A program made the translations under genes and the position numbers. A model generated the notes under the pieces. That model saw only the letters and a program-made list of their open reading frames with translations. It did not search any database and was not told the origin of the DNA. A stretch of DNA of 64,000 bases from Salinivibrio sp. ES.052 (GTDB taxonomy: Bacteria > Pseudomonadota > Gammaproteobacteria > Enterobacterales > Vibrionaceae), in the NCBI RefSeq assembly GCF_900141775.1, contig NZ_FSRI01000003.1, positions 434,001 to 498,000 on the forward strand. Reading direction: 5' to 3'. Position 1 is the stretch's first letter. Every line of letters starts with the position of its first letter. Shown one piece after another: positions 9,420 to 19,599 of this stretch.

Positions 9420-10226
9420 TTAATCATCAAAAAAATCATCAATGATCGTTTGATACTCGCCGTTGGCTTTCATCTCCGCGAATGCTTGATCAAACTGGTC
9501 ACGTAAAGCAGACAGTTCTCGGCGCTTAGAAAATGCGATATAACTGGGCGTTTCCTGGATTGGGTGAGGGTGGATTTCAACAATATCCGCGAGGTTCATT
9601 TGTTTAATTAATATCCGTGCGCCAAAATAATTACTGAGCCACAGGCGAGCACGGCCGCTTTCTAACATCCGCAAGCATTGCGGCGCACGCGTAAGGCGGA
9701 AGGTTTGATCGAAGTGATTTTGCGTCAGCGCAGCGTCCATCTGGCTCCCATAGCTGACGAGGTTGACGACACATACTGAATAGCCTTGAAAGTCGAGAGA
9801 ATCGATCACTTGGTTCGATACATTCACATCTGCCCGGTGAATCAAACGGATACCTTGGTGGAACAAGATCTGCTTTGAATAATCAAGAAACGCTTCGCGT
9901 TCTGGGTTCTTAAAAATAGTAAAAATCCCGTCCGCCAGACCACTTCTCACCTGGTACAACGCTCGCGCCCATGGCAGCACCTCAATCTCGACATCATAAC
10001 CCAGCTTGGCAAAGGTTTGGCTGACAACACGCACCGCCACCCCATCAAGGTCGCCATCCGATCTTTGAATGTAAGGAGGATATTCGAGCGTGACTAAGCG
10101 TATGGTTGACGTAGCGGCATGGACCACTCCGGTCATTCCCAACAGCAGTACTACTAACAGCACGCGTAAAACAGGGCGTCGACATAAACTCAGCAAGGAT
10201 TGATGACTCTCAGTAAAATGGTGCAT
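9420..10226 (-). CDS. Periplasmic solute-binding protein, family 3 type (orphan)
   Basis: A 268-aa SBP_bac_3-like protein. Starting at MHHFTESHQ gives a signal peptide whose hydrophobic core is RVLLVVLLLGMTGVVHA; a longer frame exists upstream but runs through the gcvP terminator and has no signal. The mature protein begins IRLVTLEYPPYIQ, typical of the family, with later LPWARALYQVRSGLADGIF and the C-terminal QTIIDDFF. Domain order is that of amino-acid-type binding proteins. There is no neighbouring permease or ATPase, so it may feed a distant transporter or a sensor. Ligand unknown. Confidence 0.8.
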   Translation of the reverse strand: MHHFTESHQSLLSLCRRPVLRVLLVVLLLGMTGVVHAATSTIRLVTLEYPPYIQRSDGDLDGVAVRVVSQTFAKLGYDVEIEVLPWARALYQVRSGLADGIFTIFKNPEREAFLDYSKQILFHQGIRLIHRADVNVSNQVIDSLDFQGYSVCVVNLVSYGSQMDAALTQNHFDQTFRLTRAPQCLRMLESGRARLWLSNYFGARILIKQMNLADIVEIHPHPIQETPSYIAFSKRRELSALRDQFDQAFAEMKANGEYQTIIDDFFDD

Positions 10227-10352
10227 TGCTTTAAGTCTAGCCAGCAAGCGGTAAAGCGGGGGAAATTTTCCCTGAGGCGTGGGCGAAGAGCAGTATTGAC
10301 CAAGGCTGTCACTATAGGGTGTTGAATCGCAATAGTGGATAGCACGGGCAAT

Positions 10353-10380
10353 AAAAAGGCGAACCGACTGGCTCGCCTTT
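10353..10380 (-). terminator. Rho-independent terminator of the gcv operon
   Basis: On the minus strand an AAAGGCGA/TCGCCTTT stem (arms 10355-10362 and 10373-10380) is followed by a T run (complement of A 10353-10357). It begins 30 nt after the gcvP stop codon. Confidence 0.75.
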
Positions 10381-10409
10381 AACATCACTCTTTCCGCGAG
10401 CGGATTGGA

Positions 10410-13274
10410 TTACTCATCCATATAGTTTTCAATGCTAGGGCAAGAACAAATCAAGTTACGGTCGCCGTAGACGTTATCGACACGGTTGACCGATGGCCAG
10501 TACTTGCTTGCCTTGTTATGGGCAGATGGGAAGCAAGCCAGCTCACGTGAATAGGCGTGAGACCACTCGTCAGCCATCAGATCCGCTTGGGTGTGAGGCG
10601 CATTGACTAATGGGTTGTCTTCCAGCGTCCACTCACCGTCTTGCACCTTGGCAATTTCCTCGCGAATGGCAATCATCGCATCACAGAAGCGATCCAACTC
10701 TTCTTGGCTTTCACTTTCGGTCGGCTCAACCATCAGAGTGCCCGCGACCGGGAACGACATGGTGGGTGCGTGGAAGCCATAATCCATCAAACGTTTGGCG
10801 ATGTCTTCTTCGCTAATGCCAGATGCCTCTTTGAGCGGACGAATGTCGATAATGCATTCGTGCGCAATGCGTCCGTTTTTACCGCGATAAAGCACGGGGT
10901 AGTAGGGACGCAAACGCTCCATCACATAGTTGGCACTGAGAATCGCTAACTCGGTCGCGCGCGTTAGGCCTTGTTCACCCATCATAGCGATGTACGCCCA
11001 TGAAATAGGAAGAATCGAGGCGCTACCCATTGGTGCGGCCGACACGGCAAATTCATCACCTTGCTCCACATGACCGGGGAGGAAAGGCGCAAGGTGCGAT
11101 TTCACGCCAATTGGCCCCATGCCCGGTCCGCCACCACCGTGGGGAATACAGAAGGTTTTGTGCAGGTTGAGGTGCGAAACGTCTGAGCCAATGTAGCCCG
11201 GTGTGGTCAGCCCCACTTGCGCATTCATGTTGGCGCCATCCAAGTAAACTTGGCCGCCAGCATCGTGTACTAGCGCGCACACTTGTTGCACGGTTTCTTC
11301 GTATACACCATGTGTCGACGGATAGGTGATCATAATGCACGAGAGCGCATCGCGGTGTTTATCGATCTTGGCTTTCAGATCGTCAATATCGATGTTGCCA
11401 TCGTCATCGCAGCCAACTACTACCACTTTCATTGAGACCATCGCCGCGGAAGCAGGGTTGGTACCGTGGGCAGAGCTTGGGATCAAGCACACGTTGCGGT
11501 GACTGTCACCACGGCTTTCATGGTAGCGCTGAATCGCGATTAAGCCCGCATACTCCCCTTGTGCACCTGAGTTCGGCTGCATGGAGATCTCATCGTAGCC
11601 GGTGATTTCACACAGCATGTCACGCAGTGATTTACCCAGTGTTTGATAACCTTTGGCTTGCTCCAATGGCACAAACGGGTGCAGGGCACCAAATTCTGGC
11701 CAGGTGACGGGGATCATCTCGGCCGCGGCATTCAGCTTCATGGTACAGCTGCCCAGTGGGATCATACCGTGAGTGAGGGAGAAGTCTTTGTTTTCCAACG
11801 CCTTCATATACCGCATCAACTTGGTTTCACTGTGATAGCGGTTAAAGACGGGGTGCGTCAGGTATGCACTGGTGCGGCGGCATGCGGCAGGGATCGCGGC
11901 AAATTCATCGGCTTCAATATCGCTAGCCACGCTTTCTGCATTGCCTTGACCGGTGAGCGCGGTAAGCAATTGATTGACCTCTGCCAGCGTGCTCGCTTCA
12001 TCGAAACTCACGCCGAGTTGGCCATTTAATTTACGCAAGTTAAAGCCGGCATCCTGTGCTTTTTGATACAAGGCGTCGGTTTGCTCGCCTGTGTTAAGCG
12101 TGACGGTATCAAAGAAGCTGTCGTGGGAAAGGCTCAAGCCCGCCGCTTGTGCCGATTTGGCGAACAGTGCGGTGAGATGATGCACTCGGCGGGCAATTTT
12201 CTTCAAGCCTTCAGGGCCGTGATACACAGCATAAAAAGCGGCCATGTTAGCCAGCAGTGCTTGGGCGGTACAAATATTGGAGGTCGCTTTTTCACGGCGA
12301 ATATGTTGCTCACGCGTTTGCATCGCCATGCGCAGAGCTTGATTGCCTTTGCTATCGACCGATACGCCAATCACGCGGCCGGGCATGGTGCGCTTGAGCT
12401 TGTCGCGTGTCGCCATGAAGGCGGCATGTGGGCCACCGTAACCCATGGGCACACCAAAGCGTTGTGCCGACCCAATCACCACATCCGCGCCCATTTCACC
12501 CGGCGCTTTGAGCACAGTGAGTGAAAGCAGATCGGTGGCGACCGCAACCAGCGTCTTCTTGCTTTGTGCGTCTGCAATCAGCGTGCTGAGATCGCGCACT
12601 TCACCGGTGGTGCCCGGATATTGGAGCAGGGCACCGAATACGTCGTGCTGATTCAGCTGGTCCGCCTGATCAACAATGATGTCATAGCCGAGGAAATTGG
12701 CGCGCGTTTTAATCACGTCCAGCGTTTGTGGGTGCACATCATTGGCAACAAAAAACGCGTTGCCTTTGTGCTTGCCGCCACGCTTACACAGGGTCATGGC
12801 TTCCGCCGCGGCAGTGGCTTCGTCGAGCAGCGACGCGTTGGCCAAATCCATCCCTGTTAAGTCCATCACCATTTGCTGGAAGTTCAGCAACGATTCGAGT
12901 CGGCCTTGCGAGATCTCGGGCTGATAAGGCGTATAAGCGGTATACCAGCCAGGATTTTCCAGCACATTGCGTAAAATAGGCGGTGGGGTATGCGTGTGGT
13001 AGTAGCCTTGGCCGATCAGGCTGCGCTTAATGGTATTTTGCGCGGCAATGTCGCTCAGTTCCGCCAACATCTGGGTTTCGCTTTTGGGGGCGCTGAGGTT
13101 TAGCGGCTGTGGCAAGCGGATATCGGCAGGGACAGTTTCTTCAATCACATGCTCGAGGCTGGTGGCATTGATCGCCGCCAGCATCGCGCTTTGTTGCTGA
13201 GTATCTGGGCCGTTGTGGCGAGCGATAAAGTCATTATCGGCCACTAGGCTATCGAGTAAACGAGTATGCGTCAT
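10410..13274 (-). CDS. gcvP: Glycine dehydrogenase (aminomethyl-transferring), P protein
   Basis: The P protein decarboxylates glycine on PLP and passes the methylamine group to lipoylated GcvH. At 954 aa it is the single-chain homodimeric form. Two homologous halves are visible: an N-terminal half with the catalytic-site-like region [20 protein letters not shown] and a C-terminal half with the glycine-rich, PLP-lysine region [20 protein letters not shown]. The end shows the usual EYCF-less but conserved ELACFPSAH segment and a C-terminal [12 protein letters not shown]. It is the last gene of sdaA-glyA-gcvH-gcvP, 15 nt after gcvH, and is followed by a terminator. Confidence 0.98.
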   Translation of the reverse strand: MTHTRLLDSLVADNDFIARHNGPDTQQQSAMLAAINATSLEHVIEETVPADIRLPQPLNLSAPKSETQMLAELSDIAAQNTIKRSLIGQGYYHTHTPPPILRNVLENPGWYTAYTPYQPEISQGRLESLLNFQQMVMDLTGMDLANASLLDEATAAAEAMTLCKRGGKHKGNAFFVANDVHPQTLDVIKTRANFLGYDIIVDQADQLNQHDVFGALLQYPGTTGEVRDLSTLIADAQSKKTLVAVATDLLSLTVLKAPGEMGADVVIGSAQRFGVPMGYGGPHAAFMATRDKLKRTMPGRVIGVSVDSKGNQALRMAMQTREQHIRREKATSNICTAQALLANMAAFYAVYHGPEGLKKIARRVHHLTALFAKSAQAAGLSLSHDSFFDTVTLNTGEQTDALYQKAQDAGFNLRKLNGQLGVSFDEASTLAEVNQLLTALTGQGNAESVASDIEADEFAAIPAACRRTSAYLTHPVFNRYHSETKLMRYMKALENKDFSLTHGMIPLGSCTMKLNAAAEMIPVTWPEFGALHPFVPLEQAKGYQTLGKSLRDMLCEITGYDEISMQPNSGAQGEYAGLIAIQRYHESRGDSHRNVCLIPSSAHGTNPASAAMVSMKVVVVGCDDDGNIDIDDLKAKIDKHRDALSCIMITYPSTHGVYEETVQQVCALVHDAGGQVYLDGANMNAQVGLTTPGYIGSDVSHLNLHKTFCIPHGGGGPGMGPIGVKSHLAPFLPGHVEQGDEFAVSAAPMGSASILPISWAYIAMMGEQGLTRATELAILSANYVMERLRPYYPVLYRGKNGRIAHECIIDIRPLKEASGISEEDIAKRLMDYGFHAPTMSFPVAGTLMVEPTESESQEELDRFCDAMIAIREEIAKVQDGEWTLEDNPLVNAPHTQADLMADEWSHAYSRELACFPSAHNKASKYWPSVNRVDNVYGDRNLICSCPSIENYMDE

Positions 13275-13289
13275 GATAGTCGTCCTGAA

Positions 13290-13667
13290 TTAGTCGTCGA
13301 TGGCGGCGGTGTATGCGTCCGCGTCCATTAGATGATCCAAATTGGTGTCGTCAGCCAGCTTAATTTTGGCAATCCAGCCTCCTTCAAAGGGCGCCTCGTT
13401 AACTAGCTCTGGGCTATCTTCAAGATCCTCATTGACGGCAATGACTTCGCCATCGACCGGGGCATAGATATCAGACGCTGCCTTCACCGACTCCACCAAT
13501 GAGAAGCCTTCACCTTTTTCAGTACTGTCGCCAACCTCGGGCAGATCGACAAACACGACATCGCCCAGCAGGCCTTGGGCATGATCGGTGATCCCCATGG
13601 TCACCGTGCCATCGCCGTTGTCTTTGACCCACTCATGGCTTTCAGAAAACTTTAGTGTCGCGTCCAT
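13290..13667 (-). CDS. gcvH: Glycine cleavage system H protein
   Basis: Lipoyl carrier of the glycine cleavage complex, 125 aa, usual length. Lys62 in [17 protein letters not shown] is the lipoyl attachment site. The fold markers HEWV near the N-terminus and [19 protein letters not shown] after the lipoyl lysine are present. It shuttles the aminomethyl group from GcvP to GcvT and electrons to the Lpd flavoprotein, which is not in this window. A ribosome binding site GGAGAGT lies just upstream. The 160-bp gap to glyA could hold an internal promoter. Confidence 0.98.
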   Translation of the reverse strand: MDATLKFSESHEWVKDNGDGTVTMGITDHAQGLLGDVVFVDLPEVGDSTEKGEGFSLVESVKAASDIYAPVDGEVIAVNEDLEDSPELVNEAPFEGGWIAKIKLADDTNLDHLMDADAYTAAIDD

Positions 13668-13827
13668 TTGTTACTCTCCTGCTAAAAATACGAGTTGCTC
13701 ATTCGTTGAGCGATTTACAATGTAAACTGAGACGGTGTTTGGGTGACGACACCGCCTTCTATGTCTCTATAATGTTCGTATCAGTCGTGATTGGCTATGT
13801 TGTTATCCCACTGGTTGGTTCATGCCG

Positions 13828-15129
13828 TTATGACTGGCGATAAAGCGGGAAGCGGGCACACAGTTGCTGCACTTCTTTGCGAACACGTGCTTCAATCTCG
13901 GCGTTGCCCTCTGGTGCCTCGACCAGAGCATCTAACACATCGCCTATCCATTCGCCGATTTGGCGAAACTCCGCAGTGCCGAAGCCACGGCTAGTGCCGG
14001 CAGGGGTGCCGAGGCGAATGCCGGAGGTGATCATTGGCTTCTCGGTATCGAATGGGATACCGTTTTTGTTACAGGTGATGCCAGCGCGTTCTAACGCTTG
14101 CTCCGCTTGGTTGCCTTTTAGGCCTTTTGGACGTAGGTCAACGAGCATCAGATGGGTATCGGTGCCGCCCGTCACAATGTCGCAGCCACGTGTTTGTAGG
14201 ACCTCGGCCAGGACTTTGGCGTTAGCAACCACTTGATCAATATACAGTTTGAATTCAGGCTCCAGCGCTTCACCGAATGTCACGGCTTTGGCGGCAATCA
14301 CGTGCATCAACGGACCGCCTTGCAGACCAGGGAATACCGCAGAATTGATCTTTTTGTTGATATCTTCGTGGTTGGTGAGGATCATCCCGCCCCGTGGACC
14401 ACGTAAGGTTTTGTGGGTGGTGGTAGTGACAATATGTGCATGGGGCAGTGGCGATGGGTGTGCGCCGGTGGCCACTAGGCCAGCAATGTGTGCCATATCG
14501 ACCATCAAATAGGCCCCCACTTCATCAGCAATCGCGCGGAAACGGGCAAAATCAATTTGGCGCGGGATCGCACTGCCACCGGCGATGATCATCTTAGGTT
14601 TATGCTCACGTGCTAGCACCGCGACTTCATCGTAATCAATCTCTAGGTTGTCTTTGTTCACCCCGTACTGCACCGCATTAAACCATTTGCCTGATAGCGC
14701 AGGTCGCGCGCCGTGGGTGAGGTGGCCGCCAGCATCGAGTGACATGCCTAAAATGGTGTCACCGGGTTGCAGTAGCGCCAGCATGACGGCGCCGTTGGCT
14801 TGTGCGCCCGAATGCGGCTGTACGTTGACATACTCACAGCTAAACAGCTGTTTGGCGCGGGCTTGGGCGATGGCTTCGACTTCATCAACGTGCTCGCAGC
14901 CGCCATAGTAGCGGCGTCCCGGATAGCCTTCGGCGTATTTATTGGTTAAGCAGGTGCCTTGCGCTTGCATCACGGCTTGCGAGACGATGTTCTCCGAGGC
15001 GATTAGTTCAATTTGCTGATGCTGACGTTTGTGTTCGGCCTGCACTGCCGACATCACAGCACCATCGGATTCCGATAAGTTAGTGGAGAAAAACTGCTCC
15101 AATTCTACATTCGGGTAGCTCGGTTTCAT
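13828..15129 (-). CDS. glyA: Serine hydroxymethyltransferase
   Basis: PLP enzyme that interconverts glycine plus 5,10-methylene-THF and serine plus THF; here it uses the methylene-THF made by the glycine cleavage system. 433 aa. Diagnostic segments are [28 protein letters not shown], and the PLP-lysine motif [14 protein letters not shown]. The C-terminal region [16 protein letters not shown] is conserved. The position between sdaA and gcvH suggests it is the catabolic copy, and a second glyA elsewhere in the genome would be normal for Vibrionaceae. Gap to sdaA is 26 nt, so cotranscription is likely. Confidence 0.97.
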   Translation of the reverse strand: MKPSYPNVELEQFFSTNLSESDGAVMSAVQAEHKRQHQQIELIASENIVSQAVMQAQGTCLTNKYAEGYPGRRYYGGCEHVDEVEAIAQARAKQLFSCEYVNVQPHSGAQANGAVMLALLQPGDTILGMSLDAGGHLTHGARPALSGKWFNAVQYGVNKDNLEIDYDEVAVLAREHKPKMIIAGGSAIPRQIDFARFRAIADEVGAYLMVDMAHIAGLVATGAHPSPLPHAHIVTTTTHKTLRGPRGGMILTNHEDINKKINSAVFPGLQGGPLMHVIAAKAVTFGEALEPEFKLYIDQVVANAKVLAEVLQTRGCDIVTGGTDTHLMLVDLRPKGLKGNQAEQALERAGITCNKNGIPFDTEKPMITSGIRLGTPAGTSRGFGTAEFRQIGEWIGDVLDALVEAPEGNAEIEARVRKEVQQLCARFPLYRQS

Positions 15130-15155
15130 TGCGCTTTCCTTGTTGGCGATGGTGG

Positions 15156-16556
15156 CTAACAGGCCACGACGTTAATCGGGATCACATTGGTGGCGAGGCC
15201 ACCCTGTGAGGTTTCTTTATACTTACTCATCATGTCGAGCCCGGTCTCATGCATGGTTTTGATCACGCTATCAAGCGAGACGTGGTGCTCGCCGTCGCCA
15301 CCCATGGCTAATCGGGTCGCGTTAATGGCTTTGACGGCGCCCATGGTATTGCGTTCTATACAGGGAACTTGCACGAGGCCATCAATCGGGTCACACGTAA
15401 GGCCTAGGTTATGTTCCATACCAATCTCTGCGGCGTTCTCAATTTGTTGATTACTCGCTCCCATCGCCGCGGCTAAGCCGCCAGCTGCCATGGAGCACGC
15501 GACGCCAATTTCTCCCTGACAACCGACCTCTGCGGCCGAAATGGAGGCATTGGTCTTGTACAAAGAGCCGATAGCCGCGGAGGTGGCCATAAAGGTACGG
15601 ATCCCGTCTGGGTTATTGGGCGACACAAATTTGTCGTAATACGCCAGCACGGCAGGGATCACGCCCGCTGCGCCATTGGTTGGGGCGGTGACCACTCGGC
15701 CACCGGCGGCATTCTCTTCATTGACCGCCATCGCAAAGAGGTTGACCCAGTCATTGGTATCAGTCGGTAACCCATGCGCTTGTTTGTCGTGAATCGCATC
15801 GTACATCCCTTTAGCGCGCCGCTTAATGTTTAAACCCCCCGGCAACACGCCACCTTGTTTAATACCTCTATCGATGCACTCACGCATCACTTGCCAGATA
15901 TGATCCAGTCCCTGGTTAACCGTGTCACGTGTGGCGCCACTATCGTGATATCGCGCGCGTGCCACTTCGTTAGTAAACATCAGCTCACTGATGGACATGC
16001 CCGTTTTTGCACATTGGTCAAGCAACTCCGCCGCACTATTAAACGGGTGAGGAGGGACAAAATCTGTTGCCAATGCATCGGTTTCGCCTTCTTCTACCAC
16101 AAAGCCGCCGCCGACAGAAAAATAGGTCTTGCTGGCCAAACAGTTACCGGCTTTATCGTATGCACTGACTGTCATCCCGTTGGGGTGCTCGGGCAGTACT
16201 TGCTCATAGTGAAAGGCAATATCTGCCTGCCAATTGAATGGGATGTAGTGGCGTCCAGCAAAGGGGAGTTCGCCGCCGTTTTTGACCAGCTTGGTCATGG
16301 TATCGATTTCATCTGACTCTATGGTCGCGGGCATTTCGCCCATCAATCCCATCACACAGGCGACGTCGGTGGCATGACCTTTCCCGGTGAGCGCTAGTGA
16401 TCCGTATAAGTCCACTTTGACACGCTCGATGTCGGTCACTGAGAGCGTTTGTGCCGCGTATTGCGTAAAGCGTGCACAGGCCACCATCGGGCCTACGGTG
16501 TGGGAGCTTGAAGGCCCAACACCAACTTTGAACAGGTCAAACATGCTGTGACTCAT
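15156..16556 (-). CDS. sdaA: L-serine ammonia-lyase (iron-sulfur dependent)
   Basis: Single-chain L-serine deaminase of 466 aa that converts L-serine to pyruvate and ammonia with a [4Fe-4S] cluster. The N-terminal beta domain begins [20 protein letters not shown], the family hallmark. The alpha domain contains the cluster cysteines in [15 protein letters not shown] and [20 protein letters not shown] choose ATG 16556, which has GAGGAG eight nt upstream, over a codon five residues earlier. With gcvT/H/P and glyA it completes a route from glycine through serine to pyruvate, and it is the first gene of the minus-strand operon. Confidence 0.97.
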   Translation of the reverse strand: MSHSMFDLFKVGVGPSSSHTVGPMVACARFTQYAAQTLSVTDIERVKVDLYGSLALTGKGHATDVACVMGLMGEMPATIESDEIDTMTKLVKNGGELPFAGRHYIPFNWQADIAFHYEQVLPEHPNGMTVSAYDKAGNCLASKTYFSVGGGFVVEEGETDALATDFVPPHPFNSAAELLDQCAKTGMSISELMFTNEVARARYHDSGATRDTVNQGLDHIWQVMRECIDRGIKQGGVLPGGLNIKRRAKGMYDAIHDKQAHGLPTDTNDWVNLFAMAVNEENAAGGRVVTAPTNGAAGVIPAVLAYYDKFVSPNNPDGIRTFMATSAAIGSLYKTNASISAAEVGCQGEIGVACSMAAGGLAAAMGASNQQIENAAEIGMEHNLGLTCDPIDGLVQVPCIERNTMGAVKAINATRLAMGGDGEHHVSLDSVIKTMHETGLDMMSKYKETSQGGLATNVIPINVVAC

Positions 16557-17096
16557 GGCCTGTCTCCTCAATCAGTAAGGTACGTTTTTGTCATTATTCA
16601 TGCTGTCCTACATCGAAGATGTCGACATTGCTTCACGTTGCACTCAACAGTCGCGATCGATGAATACGCGCACTGTTGATTTAAACATTTTGTTAACGTA
16701 CCTAAGCGTTCACTTTTCCGCAAAATAAATTTCCAATAAGAAACCTATGTTGTGATCCTAGAGACAAAACCTTCCCTTTTGATACTATTGCACAGTCACG
16801 CAAACGATTGCCTTTTTATCTTAAGCGAGGGTAAATTGCAAATCAATGTCGGTGAATGCTCGGAGGGGACTCGTCGTTCATTGAATAATGGGTAAATAAA
16901 AAAGTGTGTAATACTTTGTTTTTACGATAAATAGAGTGAGAGGGCTCAGTTTGGGGTGAGCGTGATAGGTTGCCTGCTTTCACCAATTCGCTGGTTACGT
17001 CACGTTTATGGTACCGGTATTTTCCGATAGGAAACTTTTTTGTTAAAAGTGTTAAAGCGTCAAACATAGCGGGACAACCGATAGAGGCGAAAGCAG
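16557..17096. promoter_or_regulatory. Divergent control region of the glycine/serine locus (no gene seen)
   Basis: A 540-bp non-coding stretch between sdaA (minus) and the XRE regulator (plus). It is AT-rich, with candidate sigma-70-like elements, and must hold promoters for both sides. I looked for the conserved cores of the glycine riboswitch on both strands and did not recognise them. No open frame with a ribosome binding site is convincing. Confidence 0.5.
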
Positions 17097-17738
17097 GTGA
17101 CAACAGACCAATCAACACAGGATGTGTATCCGTCGATGCAGGTTGAACGATCGCAACGTGAGGGTGAAACGCGCGAGCCCATTGCGCCATTGCGGCTGGG
17201 CCCGCGCTTAAAAGCAGTCAGGGTAAGACTTGGGCTTACGCTTGAAGAGGCAAGCCAACGGACTGGGTTGGCTCGCTCGACATTGTCCAAAATTGAAAAT
17301 GAGCAGATATCCCCAACCTTCCAAGCGATGCAGAAGCTCGCGCACGGCTTGGATATCGATATTCCGCAACTGTTTGCGCCGCCAAAAAAACGGCAAGCAA
17401 CAGGCCGGCGAGACGTGACGCTAGCAGGTCAGGGAAAAGCGCATCCTACCGGTACCTACGAACATGAGCTGTTGGCGACGCAGCTTAGCAACAAAAAAAT
17501 GATGCCGTTTAAATCGCGGGTCAGAGCGCGCGCTTTTGAAGACTATAGCGACTGGATCCGCCATGACGGCGAAGAATTTTTATTGGTGCTGGAAGGTAGC
17601 ATCCAATTTTTTTCCGAATTTTACGAAGCGATCATCCTCAATGAGGGCGACAGTGTGTATTACGACGCTACCATGGGGCACATGTTGGCCTCTGTCAGTG
17701 ATGCCGATGCACTGATCTTATGGGTAACCGCTTCCTAA
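17097..17738 (+). CDS. XRE-cupin transcriptional regulator of the glycine locus
   Basis: A 213-aa DNA-binding regulator with an N-terminal XRE helix-turn-helix (about residues 34-92; LGLTLEEASQRTGLARSTLS then ISPTFQAMQKLAHGL) and a C-terminal cupin domain (about 120-213; DGEEFLLVLEGSIQFFSEFY, LNEGDSVYYDATMGHMLAS). This is the HipB/SutR-like layout in which the cupin senses a small ligand. A GTG start is used here because GAGG lies upstream; an internal ATG at codon 14 is possible. It is 64 nt upstream of gcvT on the same strand and faces the sdaA operon, so it is the obvious candidate regulator of glycine and serine catabolism. Confidence 0.85.
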   Translation: MTTDQSTQDVYPSMQVERSQREGETREPIAPLRLGPRLKAVRVRLGLTLEEASQRTGLARSTLSKIENEQISPTFQAMQKLAHGLDIDIPQLFAPPKKRQATGRRDVTLAGQGKAHPTGTYEHELLATQLSNKKMMPFKSRVRARAFEDYSDWIRHDGEEFLLVLEGSIQFFSEFYEAIILNEGDSVYYDATMGHMLASVSDADALILWVTAS

Positions 17739-17802
17739 CCAACGACACAAATACATCGCTTAACGTGGGCAAGAGGCCCGCCGGCGCAATATGGAGTGAA
17801 CA

Positions 17803-18918
17803 ATGGCAGAGTTACTGACGACCCCGTTACACGGCTTGCATCTTGATATGGGCGCAAAAATGGTTCCATTCGCTGGTTATGATATGCCAGTGCAATATAC
17901 GTTGGGCGTGCGCAAAGAGCACCTCCATTGTCGTGAGCATGCGGGCTTGTTTGATGTGTCCCACATGGGACAAATTCGTCTTCATGGCACGGATGCAGCG
18001 AAAGCATTAGAGGGATTAGTCCCGGTTGATGTACTGGATTTACCAGAAGGAAAGCAGCGCTATGCACTGTTCACTAACGAGCAAGGTGGCATTTTAGATG
18101 ATCTGATGATTGCCAACTTAGGCGATCACCTTTTCTTAGTCGTGAATGCCGCCTGCAAAGCGCAGGATATTCAGCACCTGCGCAATAATTTGACAGGAGA
18201 TGTATCGGTCGAGGTCCTAGAAGATCGTGCTTTGCTGGCTCTACAAGGTCCCAAAGCGGCGCAAGTACTGGCGACATTCAACCCAACCGTAAACGATATG
18301 GTGTTTATGGACATTCAACCGGTTGAGATTAATGGCATTCACTGCGTGGTGAGTCGCTCAGGTTACACCGGCGAAGATGGATTCGAAATTTCTGTCCCGG
18401 CTGAACATGCAGAAGCTCTCGCCAAAGCACTGTTAGCTTACGACGAGGTAGAATGGATTGGCTTGGGTGCGCGTGATTCGCTGCGTCTTGAATGCGGACT
18501 GTGCTTATATGGGCACGATCTGGATACCACCACTACGCCGGTTGAAGCAACCTTGATCTGGGCAATCAGTAAAGTGCGTCGCGCCGATGGTGAGCGTGCG
18601 GGTGGCTTCCCCGGTGAAGCGAAAATCCTTGAACAAATCGCTACCAAAGCGGTGAGCCGCAAGCGCATTGGGTTGGTGGGCCAAAGCAAAGCCCCTGTCC
18701 GTGAAGGCAGCAAACTGTTTGATGCAGACGATAATGAAATCGGCGTGGTGACCAGCGGCACCTTTGGCCCCACCAAAGGGATGCCCGTGGCGATGGGTTA
18801 CCTCCCGCCTGAGTTTATTGCCCCCGGCACCGAGGTTTACGCCGAAGTGCGTGGTAAAAAACTGCCCATGACCGTTGAGAAAATGCCGTTTGTGCCGCAG
18901 CGGTATTACCGCGGTTAA
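17803..18918 (+). CDS. gcvT: Glycine cleavage system aminomethyltransferase, T protein
   Basis: The T protein releases ammonia from the aminomethyl-lipoyl arm of GcvH and transfers the one-carbon unit to tetrahydrofolate. 371 aa. The N-terminal MVPFAGYDMPVQY, the folate-site region HMGQIRLHG, SGYTGEDGFEI and LRLECGLCLYGHD are all family motifs, and the C-terminal barrel carries VTSGTFGPTKGMPVAMGY. It is read away from gcvHP, a split arrangement usual in Vibrionaceae, and has GGAG before the ATG and a strong terminator after it. Confidence 0.97.
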   Translation: MAELLTTPLHGLHLDMGAKMVPFAGYDMPVQYTLGVRKEHLHCREHAGLFDVSHMGQIRLHGTDAAKALEGLVPVDVLDLPEGKQRYALFTNEQGGILDDLMIANLGDHLFLVVNAACKAQDIQHLRNNLTGDVSVEVLEDRALLALQGPKAAQVLATFNPTVNDMVFMDIQPVEINGIHCVVSRSGYTGEDGFEISVPAEHAEALAKALLAYDEVEWIGLGARDSLRLECGLCLYGHDLDTTTTPVEATLIWAISKVRRADGERAGGFPGEAKILEQIATKAVSRKRIGLVGQSKAPVREGSKLFDADDNEIGVVTSGTFGPTKGMPVAMGYLPPEFIAPGTEVYAEVRGKKLPMTVEKMPFVPQRYYRG

Positions 18919-18946
18919 GCCCTCCCTGAACGCATACGACGACGCG

Positions 18947-18980
18947 AAAAACGCAGCCAGAGATGGCTGCGTTTTATTTT
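18947..18980 (+). terminator. Rho-independent terminator of gcvT
   Basis: AAAACGCAGCC and GGCTGCGTTTT form an 11-bp stem with a 6-nt loop, followed by ATTTT; it lies 30 nt after the gcvT stop. Confidence 0.9.
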
Positions 18981-19012
18981 GTTAGCTATCTGCTTTTAGG
19001 TATCGACTACGG

Positions 19013-19360
19013 TTACGCCTCACTCAGTTGCTCGACCGCCTCCAGTGCTTGAGAGCCGTAAATCAATGACGGGCCGCCACCCATCACGATTGCGACGTTA
19101 ATGGTCTCTACGCACTCTTGTTTGGTTGCGCCATGTTTGAGAGCGGCGGCCACGTGTGCACCAATACAGCCATCGCAGCGTGCGGCAATACCAATCCCTA
19201 GTGCAATTAACTCTTTGGTTTTTACGTCAAGATCGCCCTCAGCCATTGCCGCCCGGTGCAGCTGTCCGAATGCGGATAGGGTGTCACTGCTGTGTGCTTT
19301 GAATTGTTTATTAAGCGCCAATTGTTGCTGATTGATTTCCTGATAGTTTTTCTTAGTCAT
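19013..19360 (-). CDS. Carboxymuconolactone decarboxylase / AhpD-like protein
   Basis: A 115-aa all-helical protein of the CMD superfamily. The segment ARCDGCIGAHVAAALKHGA contains the Cys62-X2-Cys65-X3-His69 motif of AhpD-type peroxidase/disulfide reductase members, so a thiol-redox role is more likely than ring decarboxylation. The gene is convergent with gcvT and separated from it by a terminator. GGAGG is placed before the ATG. Partner proteins are not evident nearby. Confidence 0.9.
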   Translation of the reverse strand: MTKKNYQEINQQQLALNKQFKAHSSDTLSAFGQLHRAAMAEGDLDVKTKELIALGIGIAARCDGCIGAHVAAALKHGATKQECVETINVAIVMGGGPSLIYGSQALEAVEQLSEA

Positions 19361-19599
19361 GGAACCTCCTTGATAATTTAGATTTATCTAATATATTGAT
19401 TTTTGCCCCATCATGCAATCGATGTCTGCCGAGGAGTTACTTTTGTCTAAAAATACGAGCATGTTGATGTGTTCACTCAGTAAAATTAGGGTAAATGCGT
19501 TATTTATTAGGTTGTCATTAATGGTTGTTCTAGTTTAAAACAACACAACTCCTCTTTTTACCAACATGCTCCTATGTGCTGTCACTGACGGAGGTCAGT

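Noticed and set aside
12063..12524. 153-codon plus-strand frame inside gcvP
   Set aside because: Lies wholly within conserved gcvP sequence; no independent support.
16801..17060. Glycine riboswitch upstream of the regulator/gcvT
   Set aside because: No tandem aptamer cores recognised by eye on either strand; left as a negative to be confirmed by a covariance search.
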